From: Paraescarpia echinospica
Taxonomy: Eukaryota; Annelida; Polychaeta; Sabellida; Siboglinidae
Direction: 5' to 3'
DNA length: 64,000 nt
Assembly: GCA_020002185.1 (NCBI GenBank)
Contig: CM034534.1
Coordinates: 64,779,966 to 64,843,965 of the forward strand
Shown: positions 25,010-37,278 of the stretch, in pieces
Numbering within the stretch: position 1 is the stretch's first letter
Layout of the letters: the number at the start of each line of letters is the position of its first letter
Made by a program: the position numbers and the translations under genes
The notes under the pieces: model-generated
What the model was told of the DNA's origin: nothing
What the model saw: only the letters and a program-made list of their open reading frames with translations
The model's database searches: none

Positions 25010-25115
25010 CTCTACTGTGTCGTGGTCAACTGTCGCAGTAAAGGGGACCGTAATGTTCGTCTTCAAGCATTCGGAACTGTGATTGAAGAGCTGAGAGCAT
25101 CAACTTGTGTATAGT
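25010..25115 (+). pseudogene. THAP-like fragment, with a decayed relative at 24100
   Basis: The reading YCVVVNCRSKGDRNVRLQAF followed by TVIEEL resembles the start of a THAP-type zinc finger. A related but more decayed string lies at about 24100-24170 (YCVLASC). The two segments share surrounding sequence and look like two copies of one repeat. The assignment rests on the Cys spacing alone. Confidence 0.3.
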
Positions 25116-25315
25116 GCCTTGTAAAATGCAACACACTCACCCGTCCGAATAAATTACAAAGAAAGAGCAAAGCAATTGAACCAGTGTAATTATGTTGTTG
25201 ACGTTCAACTCTACAAGCCACAAGCTTTAAACTAACTACAGCAAGTCCTTTGCCGCGTACTTCCTTGGCTGAATATAAGATGGAAGAAGTTAATCTTGTC
25301 TTCAGCAAGTGTACA

Positions 25316-25480
25316 GTATATATATATATATATATACATATTGCATGTACGCAAGCCCGCACTCAGCGCACACGTACTTACATGCACGTACACATTATTT
25401 GCATTTACGAAGGTATGGGACGACATATATATATATATATATACATACATACATACATACACACACATGTGTATATAAAC
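25316..25480. repeat. (TA)n and (CATA)n microsatellites
   Basis: TA runs at about 25316-25336 and 25425-25443, followed by CATA units to about 25460. Confidence 0.9.
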
Positions 25481-25995
25481 ATATGTGTGTATAAACAACA
25501 CTATTGACTTTTATTACAGAGGTAGGCGTCATTACACACAAGTACCTTTGACGTTGGTTTGTTACCAGGCGCCAGTACCTAAGGAGGACAAGGTACAGCT
25601 GATTCAGCGAAATGTCTTTTCATGCTATCACCACCTTTGGATTGATAGGGTGATTCCGGGTATGGGAGCAGACACAGCTGCTTTTAAACTAAGCGGTAGT
25701 TAAACAAATCGAACAATGATTGAAGGAATGTAAATTGCGCGTATATATATCTTACTTTTGAATGCAGGGTTGGGAAATAACTCATGATGTTGACTCATCT
25801 GAATAAAGTACGGCGCAGTAAAAACCACATATCTATTTATGACCAGAAAATGGACTATGTGCGAAGAATTTATTGCAATTTACACATGACTGACATCTGG
25901 CGGCGGATCACTAACTATCTTTCGAGCTCACAAACCTGGTTTAGCTCTTTAAAATCGATTTCGCTCCTTAACAATTATGGTATATATTGATAACT

Positions 25996-26888
25996 GAGTC
26001 ATGGAAATAGTGTCCTCTGTTCACTGGTGTGTCATGGAAATAGTGTCCTGGTTTCACTGATGTGTCACGGAAATAGTGTCCTCGGTTCACTGGTATGTCA
26101 TGGAAAGAGTGTCCTCGGTTCACTAGTGTGTCTTGGAAATAATATCATTGGTTCACTGGTGTGTCATGGAAATAACGTCATTGGTTCACTGGTGTGTCAC
26201 GGAAATAGTGTCCTCGGTTCACTGCTGTGTCACAGAAATAATGTCATCGGTTCACTGCTGTGTCATGGAAATAGTGTCATTGGTTCACTGGTTTGTCATT
26301 AAAATAGAGTTCTTGGTTCACTGGTTTGTGATGGAAATTTGTGTGGAAAATGTATCCTCGGTTCACTGGTGTGTCACAGAAATAATGTCCTCGGTTCACT
26401 GGTGTGTCATGGAAATAGTGTCATTGGTTCACTGGTGTGTCATGGACATTGTATCCTCGGTTCACTGGAATGTCATAAAAATTGTATCCTCGATTCACTG
26501 GTGTGTCACGGAAATAGTGTCCTCGGTTCACTGGTGTGTCACAGAAATAGTGTCCTCGGTTCACTGGTGTGTCATAGAAATAGTGTCATTGGTTTACTGG
26601 TGTGTCATGGACATTGTACCCTCGGTTCACTGGTGTGTCATGAAAATAGTATCCTCGATTCACTGGTGTGTCACGGAAATAGTGTCCTCGGTTCACTGGT
26701 GTGTCATGGAAATAGTGTCATTGGTTTACTGTTTTGTCATGGACTTTGTACCCTCGGTTCACTGGTGTGTCATGAACATAGTGTCCTCGGTTCACTGGTG
26801 TATGAATGAAATAGTGTCTTCAGCTCACTGGTGTATCATGGAAATAGTGTCCACGGTTCACTGGTGTGTCACGGAAATAGTGTCCTCG
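25996..26888 (+). repeat. 33-bp minisatellite, about 27 copies
   Basis: The unit is TCATGGAAATAGTGTCCTCG followed by GTTCACTGGTGTG, with substitutions at recurring positions (CCTCGG or CATTGG; CATGG, CACGG or CACAG). The 33-bp period keeps two forward frames open over long stretches, as 11-residue repeats such as VMEIVSSVHWC and CHGNSVLGSLV. I see no start context, splice signals or domain that would make this a gene. Confidence 0.95.
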
Positions 26889-26964
26889 CTGATACGGTAG
26901 CGGTGTTTTACATTTCGCAAAAGCTCCGTAAATTTAACAAAGGATTCTTTTAATGTTATGTTTG

Positions 26965-27260
26965 GTAAGTAAGTATGTAAGAAAGTAAGTAAGTAATTTA
27001 TTTCCAACAATATAAAAGAATTGTACATCACGTTTTTTCAACACGTGAACAAAAACAGTACTCATAAGTGTTGGTGGAAAGGGGGTGAAGACATGTGTAA
27101 TACTTATGTATGGTTCACCCCAAACCAGTATAATATTAGGTCATCATCCAGGTGAAACTGTCACGGGTTAGTGATTCGAACTAAGATCCTGGGACATCAG
27201 TCATGGAGCAGCATACACCTAGGTGTCAAATCCACTGCATCATGGTGTCAATACATCACA
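26965..27260 (-). mobile_element. tRNA-derived SINE (probable)
   Basis: The minus strand has a B-box-like AGTTCGAATCACT at about 27175, with an A-box-like region upstream (ATGATGCAGTGGAT, about 27240). The 3' end reads AAATAAATTACTTACTTAC, a LINE-like tail with short tandem units. It is a different family from the SINE at 9668. Confidence 0.5.
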
Positions 27261-27332
27261 ATACCTTGGCCGAACTGGTTTTGGTCGAAACACCCTCGGA
27301 CTGGTGTTGGACGCTCCAGAGTCCATATACAT

Positions 27333-27975
27333 ATAATAATAATAAGATAACGTTTATTGCGCCTAAATCCTTGCAAACCAAGCTCAGAGGCGCACCAAAA
27401 CAAAAGGATTGGTCAATCTCAAAATCCATAAGCAATATTCCAGTTGTCAACATATGGGTCAAGGCGCCAAGGAGCTATGGTGGATAAGCAAGGTTGTAAA
27501 GATGCGTTTTAAAATGACAACGGAATTTTGTAATCATTTCAACTGATCTAACACTAAGAGGGAACATATTCCAAAGAGTTGGTGCAGCAACAGAAAAAGC
27601 CCTAGTTCCAATGTTAGTGTGGACTCTAGGAACAAACAGTAGTTCAGAACTAGATGATCGAAGCTGGATAGGTTTTCTTACAGGAGTAAGCAGTGAATGC
27701 AAACAAGATGGTTGCTTACTGGACAGTGCCTGCTATGTAATGGAACATATCATAAATTTTATACCATATCGTACAGGAAGCCAATGCAAAGACTTGAAAC
27801 GTGGTAGTAGACAATTTTGGACACGCTGAAGTTTTGTGATATCCTTGCTAGCGATATTATAAAGAAGGGAATTGCAGTAGACAAGTATGCTGCTAACAAG
27901 CGCTGTTGCAATAATGGACGAAACAGTCAATACGGTCCGCCGGAAATTGACTGTGGATAGGACATTAAAACTCAT
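27333..27975 (-). pseudogene. CR1/L2-type LINE, C-terminal RT fragment
   Basis: Two minus-strand frames carry the C-terminus of a non-LTR reverse transcriptase: VYCNSLLYN, KLQRVQN, SLHWLPVRYGIKF (27975-27733), then VPRVHTNIGTRAFSVAAP and TLWNMFPLSVR (27702-27475). It ends with GCGCAATAAACGTTATC and an ATT repeat tail, as expected for the 3' end. A shift separates the two frames. It is another lineage from the esterase-bearing CR1. Confidence 0.85.
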
Positions 27976-28328
27976 AATGTATGTGTCTTCACACGAGACA
28001 ATCTTACATTTTCAGCCCCTGAGCCATAACCTGTGTTTTGCTACGAGAGGGAAATATTTAGCGACACAAAAGAAGACCGTTTACCTCCTTTGTAAGAAGG
28101 TTCCCATTTATCGTCTTTCTGGGTCGGACCTTCGCTTTTCAGTGAACGAAGTTTCAACTAACCGTAGATTGACACAAGCGCAAAAAGCTAACCATTTTCT
28201 AAAGGCGTTTCTTGTCATACGATGCACTAGCTCTTGTGGCCAGGTTCTACGATGCAAGTGTCACTTCGCATGCACCGTGGTCACGTGTAATTTAAACCAC
28301 TCCTCCTTAAAAGAGGGTCGCCATGGCG

Positions 28329-28337
28329 TATATAAAG
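28329..28337 (+). promoter_or_regulatory. TATA box of the CILP-like gene
   Basis: GTATATAAAGG lies about 74 bases before the start codon at 28403, which would place transcription initiation near 28360. A CAGGTGAGT string at about 28382 in the leader could be an alternative donor. Confidence 0.6.
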
Positions 28338-28402
28338 GAAGGGAGCGCCGACAATAAACACACCGGATCAGTGGAGTGTTTCAGGTGAGTCTTCAAGACA
28401 AC

Positions 28403-28472
28403 ATGGCGCCGATGACGTATTTCCGGCGCATCCTTGTGACAACAGCGGTTCTAGTGGCGGTAGCTGCGTCAG
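28403..28472 (+). CDS. CILP-like gene, exon 1 (signal peptide)
   Basis: Starts MAPMTYFRR followed by a hydrophobic stretch [14 protein letters not shown], then a GTAAGG donor in phase 1. It codes for the signal peptide. Confidence 0.75.
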
Positions 28473-31400
28473 GTAAGGTATACAGAAGGCTGTAGTAGTT
28501 TCGTGTGACCACACTCTGACCTACTATTTTATTCACACTAATGTTTTAAACTCACAATGGCTTACTTTGTACGAGCCAAGAGTCACGAATGACTACTGAA
28601 TTATTATTATTATGCTTATGAACTATTTTTGTAAGCAAACTTAATGAGACGAGCTGCAAGTTAGGTATGGACGATGTCTAACGGAGGTTTACAATAGTCT
28701 GTTTTATTAATAGTTACTAAAAGTTATTAGAGAATTACTGGTTGATAGAAAAATGTAGAATAACACGAGTAGACTGAAAGTTATTAGCGAACTACTGGTT
28801 GGTAGAAAATGTAGAATAACACGAGTAGACTAAAAGTAATTACAGAACTACTGGTTGGTAGAAAATATAGAATAACGCGAGTAGACTGAAAGAAGGTGCG
28901 GATAAAGAGAAGGAATCAGATGAAGAAACACGTTAAATGAAGGTAGTTGGGAGGAGACAAAGATGGGAAGGACACATACGGAAAATGAATGAGGAGATTT
29001 CGACACAAAGAGAGCATGAAAAAACCCAGAAGAAATTGATAAAAAGAGAACTGAAACACCGAAATTAAAATGGAGAGACAGTGTTAAGAGCGATATTTGG
29101 TATATGTTCTTCGTAAACATGACCTAAGCTGACCGACCTGCCTAGTGAGCTTACGATCGCAATAAAATAACGTTTGTACTTTATGATCACAACATAACCA
29201 TGAAGTGTAGGTTATCCTGTGCAATTCACAATTTATTGATTTACAATTTATTGCTGTAATCATCCCATTACTGTCGCACGTGCTTTGTATGTGCAATAAA
29301 ACTAATCAAGTTCCTTATCAATTATCGTCCAATCGTCTCAATAGTGAAATGACATTTATTGACACCAGGTGTGAGAGAGGTGTTAACAAACACGTTACAT
29401 TTATGGACGCTTTAGTAAACGGTACATATTTCTACCTGACATTTTCATAGCGGTCATTTCCTATAATGATATAAGAGTGTTGAATTTTGATAACATATTA
29501 TGTTCTGGAAATAAGATATTTTAAAGGTTTAGCGAGCGAGTTTACGATCGGAATGAAATAACGTTTGTACTGTGTGCGCCCATGTCACATACACGTCTCT
29601 GTTGAAAGCAACGATACAAGACAAATGTTGATTGAAACAGGCCAACTTGAACTTTCTTTTGGGGGACTTCCGGTGGTGAATTGATTTGAATTTGGTGCAG
29701 CAAACTTGCGAAAATATAAGGATATTTGATCAAGATAAGTGATATTACTGAGCGTATAGTATACATAACGTAATTATAGATATATATTAAGCAATATTTT
29801 TTTTTAAAAGTTAGCTAGAGGGAGTAATCTAGGGTAGATTAAAATTAAGCGATTTGCGAGCGATAATTGGGGACGTTAATGTAATCGGAACGTTGTTTAC
29901 AATGTAGGTCACTGGCGAAGTTAGCGTACCGTGAACGACAATAGAATAGCGTTATTTGAGATAATCGGTGTAGTTAGATGAGTAATTAAAACCTGAAATA
30001 ACAATCTTTTAAAGTGTATAATAGTACACAGGAAACAGTCTTTGTAAAGACTACCTTGTATCTAAGCCTAACTTGAATACATTGTCATCGACATCGTAAC
30101 TAGGTAAGGCACGGTGTGTCACTGTGTTAACAAATATAACTAACTATAACCTAAACAATCTGGTGTAAATTGTACACAGAAAAGTCTTTTCAAAGACTAC
30201 ATAAAAACTACTTTGAACATAAATAAATTCTGATATGGCACCTTGCAAGCGGCAACTCAGGGCAAAACGACACCTAGTTTGCAACGACTGCCAGAGCTGG
30301 GTGGATTTTGCGTTGTCTGGCTGTCCAAAATCATGGGCAGAGACCAAAGATGACGGATTCACATTTCGGTGTATGGGATGTTTGAGGGTGGAATGTCTGA
30401 TGAAGGAGGTGTGTAAGTTGACGGATATAGTGAAGGAGATGGAGGCGAGACTCAACATAGAAATAGATGGAGCAGAGAGGGATGACGCGGAGAGAGTTGA
30501 GAATTCTACAACACAGAAGGAGCAGAGTTGTGACACGGAGACTGAAGAAAGGAGACTGAGAGGAAGGAAGGTGACCGGTGTGAAGGAACAAGACATTGAG
30601 AAAACAGAGGGACGAAGGAAAAGTGTTCGGCAGAGGAAAAGAAAACGGGCCAGTGGGGATAGATCAGCAGATAGTCAGACTGTAGAGAACGAGGAGAGAC
30701 ACGACAGCGATACAGGTGGTGAAGAGGTAGATACCACAGAGGCAGTTGGTAAGACTGTGAGACAGAAGACTGATGGAAGAAGACAGAGTGTTCAGCAAAA
30801 AACAGAAAACATGACAGGCTTGAAGGTGACATGGGAGAAAGTGACCGTAGTGAAGGAGGTAGCCGGGGAAAAGGGACGGGAGAGGAGAGAAGAAAATGTG
30901 ATGGGAGGAAAGAAGAAGGGACGAAAGGAAGTGAGAGTAAATGTGCAAGAAGAGAAGATGACAGGAGGAAAGGGGACAAGAGAAAACGCGACAGGAAAGA
31001 AGGGAATGGAAGAGAATGTGACAGGAGAGAAGACGACAAGAAAAAAAAACAACAACCAGACATATGCAAACCGGAGGAGCTACTCCGAGACAGTGATTGA
31101 GGGGGCAAGGAGAAAAGAGAGAGTGTTTATGGGTGATTCAATTATGAGAAAAACAGACAAGACTATATGCGAGGGGAAGGACGTTGTTGTATGTCTACCG
31201 GGGGCTAGGATAGAGCATGTGACCGAAAGGGTAGAGAAGGTATTGGGGCATGGCAAGGGAGGGTCTATACTAGTACACGTTGGGACAAACAATGCAGACA
31301 AGGAGGGAACAACTGGGATAGTTAAGAAGTACAGACATCTAGTGAGGAAGCTAAAGAAGACAAGAGTGGAACAGGTTATTCTGTCAGGAATTTTGCCAGT

Positions 31401-34400
31401 AATGGGAGGAAGGGGGGCAAGATACAGAAACTGTAAGAGGATGGCGATCAAAGCACTAGTTGAGCAGATGTGTGAGGAAGAGGGCGTGGGATTCCTATAT
31501 TTATGGGGGTACTTTGTTGGGAGAGAAGATATGTACATGAGAGATGGCCTCCATCTAAGTGGAAAGGGGGCAGCAGTATTCTCAGAGAATCTGCTGCGAT
31601 ATGTTGACAGTGGGACAGGTTGCATCTATTTAAACTAAATTCGCAGGGGGGACTCGCAGAGAAGCCTGAAACTGGAGGCATAGAGAAAGGCAGCAAAAAT
31701 AATTCAGCAAAGAACAGTCTGGAAAACTGTTCTGAAGCTGGGTATAAATGTGTTTGTTTAAATGTAAGGAGTATAGTAAACAAAAGAAATGAACTAAACA
31801 TTATGGTAGAAGATATTGACCCTCACATAATAGGTATAACCGAATCATGGGCAACCACCATGCCGAATTGGGACTGACAGGATATGTAATGTTTAGGAAA
31901 GATAGAATAGGAAGAAGGGGAGTGGAGTTATTTTATATATTAAAGAATCTATCCAGGCTTATGAAATAAAAATTAGACACAGAAGCAGATTGCGAAGAAG
32001 CTGTTTGGTGTAACATAGTTACAGGAAACTCAACGTTAACGGTTGGATTAGTTTATCGAAGTCCAAACATAAGCATAGAAGAGAATGAAAAAATACAAAA
32101 CGCTATAAGGGAAGTGAGCAAACGGGACTGTGTTATTATGGGGGATTTTAACCATGGGCATATAAAATGGAAATCTCTACAGAGTATGGGTAGTGAGGAC
32201 CACAAGTTTTTAGTTTTAGTACAAGATAGTTTCCTTTCTCAACATGTGCTAGAACCAACCAGGGGAGAGAATGTGTTAGACTTAGTTTTGTCCTCACAGA
32301 ATGAATTAGTTGACAATGTTAAATTATGTGAGCCTCTGGGAAGTAGTGATCACAACCAGATACATTTTACCATCAAAGTAAAATCAGAAAGAAATAATAA
32401 AAAGCAGTTCAGGAGAAATTTCCACAAAGGAAGATATAAGGAAATGAGGAAATATTTAGCAAAGATAGACTGGAATAATACACTGAAGAATAAGACAGCA
32501 ACAGAATGCTGGAATATCTTAAAGAATGAAATAGAGTGCATCGTAGATAAATTTGTTCCCTTCAAAAAACAAGGGAAACGGACCAGAAAAAAATACTTAT
32601 CGAAAGAAGCCATTAGAAAAATTAAGTATAAACAAATGATGTGGAAGTCATATATACGTACTGGAAATGACGAAGACTACAACATTTATAAAGAAGCACT
32701 AAACCAAGCTACTGCTGAAATTAGAAATTCAAAGAGAAGTTATGAACATAAATTAGCTAGTAATATAAAACATGACAGCAAGAGTTTTTATGCGTATGTT
32801 CGAAGCAAACAGAAAGTTTAGGATAAGGTCGGTCCTCTAGAAGATAGTGCTGGAAATATAATATCAGAAGGATTCTTAATGGCAGAAGACATAAATGAGT
32901 ATTTTAGTTCAGTGTTTACCAGAGAAGACACTGGTTCATTGCCAGTACCAGAGGCTAAGTTCAAGGGGGCAGAATCAGACTATTTAAGACTTGTAACCCC
33001 AGAAATGGTAGCTAAGAAAATTAGGGCTATGAAGGAAAATAAATCACCTGGAGTGGATGGTATTCCACCCAAACTACTAGTGGAAATTGTAGAACAAATT
33101 AGCATACCGCTTGCAACAGTTTTCAACTTGTCATTAGAAGAGGGAGTGGTTCCTTTAGAATGGAAAGAAGCAAACATTATACCGTTATTTAAAAAAAGGT
33201 TCGAGAAACAAGTCAAATAATTATAGACCAGTTAGCTTAACATCGGTGATTTGTAAATTCTTAGAAAGACTAATTAAAGATCACATGGTGGCTTTTCTTG
33301 TTAAACATAACTTGATAAACCCATCTCAACATGGGTTTCTAAAAGCGAGGTCATGCTTAACAAATATGTTATGTTTTTTGGAAGATATCACTAAGTGGGT
33401 AGATGATGGATCACCAGTAGATATCATCTACTTAGATTTTCAAAAAGCTTTCGACAAAGTGCCACATCAGAGATTACTGCTTAAACTAAAAGCCCATGGC
33501 ATAGGAAATGGTATAATTAACTGGATAGAAAAATGGCTGATTGACAGAAGACAACGGGTAGTTGTTGGTGGGGAGGCTCCAAACTGGAAATCAGTTTTGA
33601 GTGGGGTTCCACAGGGATCAGTACTGGGACCAATATTATTCTTAATATATATAAACGATTTGGACGATGATATAGCTAGCAAGGTGTTGAAATTTGCAGA
33701 TGATACAAAAGTGTTTAGAAGGATTAAAAGTGATGGGGATAGACAGCATTTACAAGTTGATCTTGACAGGTTAATCAAATGGTCTGAAAAGTGGCAAATG
33801 TTGTTCAATTTTGGGAAATGTAAATGCCTTCACACAGGACATGCGAACGAATATGTAGACTATACAATGGGGGGAACTGTACTAAGTACTACTGTAAAAG
33901 AAAGGGCTGACAATTTGTGCTGACATGAAGGTTTCAGAGGAGTGTGGAATCGCAGCTTCAAAGGGAAATCAAATCCTTGGATTGATTAGGCGAAATGTAG
34001 CATATAAAGAAAAAGAACTAATAATACCGCTGTACAAAACAATAGTTAGGCCTCATTTAGAATATTGTATACAGGCATGGAGGCCATACCGCAAGAAGGA
34101 CATAGATATGCTAGAAAGAGTGCAGAGGAGAGCGACTAAAATGATACCAAAACTGAGGGATCTTAGTTATGAAAAACGCCTAAAAGAATGTGGTTTAACA
34201 ACACTAGAGACCAGGAGATTGAGAGGAGATCAGATAGAAGTGTTTAAAATATTGAATGGTTATGAAAATATTGATAGAAATATGTTTTTTTCAGTTAAGA
34301 AAGATAGAAAGACTAGAGGACATGAAGTTACATTAGTAAAGGAGCAGTGTAGATTAGACGTGAGAAAGTTCTCATTTTCACAAAGGACTGTGAATGAATG

Positions 34401-37201
34401 GAACAGATTATCTGATGATTGTGTGGGTGCTAGTAGTGTGAATATGTTTAAAAATAAAATCGACACATACCTCAGAAGGGCTGGATATATGTAGATAAAA
34501 GGGTTGGACTCTCGATAAGCCAAAGGGCTTCCTTGTCCACCTGCCATCTAGAGTTAATTCTCTGGATGGCAATCTTGTTAAATCTTGTTAAATCTTGTTA
34601 AACTTAATGACATTTCTTCTCTAACACATATTAAACAACACCATATATGCATACATCAATACATAGCAAGAATGCCGGCCCCAACAGTAGCGTTAAGCAA
34701 TACCTACAAATTTTAAGCATATAACATCTGTGACATCTAATTACTAACATGACTATCTACATGACTGCACTACATTTACAACTGCCACCGTAACGGTGGG
34801 GGTCACTCCGCCCACGCCACTTTCTCGTACCCTTATCAACATACTTCGTTTACCGCACTAAAAACACATTGATTACACTAGCATGATGACAAAACCCTAT
34901 GTGAAACCTCGCGTACTCCCCTGTTTCAAGAAAAAGCGTCAAGTAACAAACGTCTGAGCAAACAAGCAGTCAAAATTATACAGGGGGGAGAGTGGGCAAA
35001 ACAATGATAATAAATATAACTAAATCGACATAATTCGCAAAACTGAACAAAGAATGTGGGTGATTGGCGAGCCAATAACACACACTGGATCAATCAAGCC
35101 GAACCAGAGAGTGAGGCTGAATTTCCTTTGTAGCTGGCCTATATAGCCCCTATCATTCCTTTATATATTCTTCCGCGTTGTTCTCAGTTTGATCACTCGG
35201 GAAACCCCAGGCCTATCTACTAGAAGGCGCTACGCTACCGTTTGCCCCTTTACCACTATAAATATTGTATCCCTGCCTCACATAAAAATCAATTTATGAT
35301 CACAACATAACCATGAAGTGTAGGTTATCCTGAGCAATTCACCATTTATTGATGCAATCATCACATCACTATCGTGCGTGCTTTGCATGTGCAACAAAAC
35401 TAATCAAGTTCCTTATCAATTATCGTCCAACCCTCCCAATAGTGTAATGACATTTATTGACACCAGGTGTGAGAGAAATGTTGACAAAACACGTTACGTT
35501 GACGTTTTGGTAAACGGTACATATTTCTACTTGACATTTTTATAGCAGTCATTTCCTATAATGAGTTTTGAATTTTGATAAGATATTATGTTCTGGAAAT
35601 AAGATGTTTTATAGGTTGACCCGATGTTGGAAGAAATTAATATATTTATAATCTTAACAAAATGCTTCAAAAGAAGTATTATAAATAACATTAAACTGCT
35701 TTTAATTCAAACACATTAACTACTTGCAAACTAATATATATAAATATGTAGAGTGTAGTATGTTTAAGGCATATATGCAAATTGATCAAGCTATGACATG
35801 TTTAAATTTATCTCAAATTAGTACTTGCCAATAATTGAACAATACAACGCACACACTTGTCCATTGTCATTTAAACCAGATATTGAATATTTCTTCTGTA
35901 CACAACGATAAACTGTAAATAATATTACTGATACTGATGTTTCAGTAAAGGCAAAATGTGACACCACCGGAAGTGCATGCATCAGGTCATGCGAAAACCT
36001 AGAAAGTGGTGATTACCAGTCATGTGACGGGTGTCACGAGTATGTCACGTGCAGCAACGGGATAATGTACGAAAATCGGCCATGTCCGGGTAGACTCGTG
36101 TGGAACAACAACAGAAAGAGGTGTGCCTGGAGATCTCGCACTTGCAAGTGCGTTGGTGAGTTGTCATACATACATATATAACAACATTTAGACTGAAACT
36201 AATCACATTCTCTAACGCTAATGTCATTGCCATACACTAATACGGCTGTTTCGTGTTTCAATTAGAACCCTCTATTCCCAAAAATATAATTTGCGCGATT
36301 ACAATTCCAAACTTTCAAACTGGATGATAATAATAACGTAATTTGTCACAAACGTTTCATGACAAAAACGTAACACAATCTTTTGTGGTGTACTAAACGA
36401 AACCCCAAGGTTTACATGTATATATATATATTCTTCTCCCCCTTGCTCCCTTGCGGGGTGGGGCCCACATCAGTTCTTTCCACCTCTCGCTCTCATCCGC
36501 AATGGCCATCCATTCATGGCTGTTCACGCCAACCCTCCCAAGGTCTCTTTTTATGCTGTCGTTCCATCTCAGCCTTGATCTTCCTCTCCTTCGTCTGCCA
36601 CCCTCTTCTACTTTCCATGCTCGTTTCGCCAGTCTGTCTTCACCCATTCTATGTAATGTCCCGCCCATCTCATTCTGTTACCGGTTGCTTTCCTCATTAG
36701 GTGTTTTTTTTCCAATCCAATCTCCTCTCTCAATTCCTTCATCTTCCTTCTATCCTCTCGCGTTACTCTACATATTCTTCTGACCCAGTTGTTTTCTGCT
36801 ACCTGTAGTTTCTCCTCCTGTCTCTCTGTCAGTGGCAGTGTTCCCAACCTATATATACAGGATGGTACAACGAAGACTTCCAACACTTTTCCTTTCAGTT
36901 GTTTCTTCAGTTTTCTGTCCCACATAATGCCTTCTACCCTCTTCCATGTTGCTGCTCCTGCTTGCACCCTCCTCTGTATTTATTTAATACTCCTTCCATC
37001 CTCACACCCTGTACCGCCCAGGTATACAAAGCTGTTAACTTGTTTAATGGTCTTTCCTTCAACAACAACATGCAGATCTACCTCCTATTCACCTATCCAC
37101 ATTACATCAGTCTTCTCCAGATTTATTCGGAGGCCGTGTTTTCTGAATGTGTCACTCCATTCTTGCAATGCTTTCTGTAGTTCCTCTTTGTTATCTATCT
37201 A

Positions 37202-37278
<77 letters not shown>

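Larger units (their letters stand above)
29540..34610 (+). mobile_element. Near full-length CR1 LINE with PHD/esterase ORF1
   Basis: The 5' leader carries two short hairpins (30037-30052, 30183-30198). ORF1 (30235-31638) is followed by ORF2 (about 31720-34494) and a 3' end with repeats of the TTAAATCTTG type at 34575-34605. The element lies in sense orientation in intron 1 of the CILP-like gene. ORF1 is intact, while ORF2 has about four lesions, so it is a recent but inactive insertion. The left border is approximate. Confidence 0.9.

Noticed and set aside
25521..25703. Possible 3' exon after a TTTTATTACAG acceptor
   Set aside because: A 60-residue frame with no recognisable domain, no partner exon and no polyadenylation signal; kept only as a note.
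26133..26900. Open frame of 255 residues
   Set aside because: It is the in-frame translation of the 33-bp minisatellite, with no start context, splice sites or domain.
31080..31625. Antisense open frame of 181 residues
   Set aside because: Shadow of the CR1 ORF1 esterase region, whose sense frame has clear SGNH motifs.
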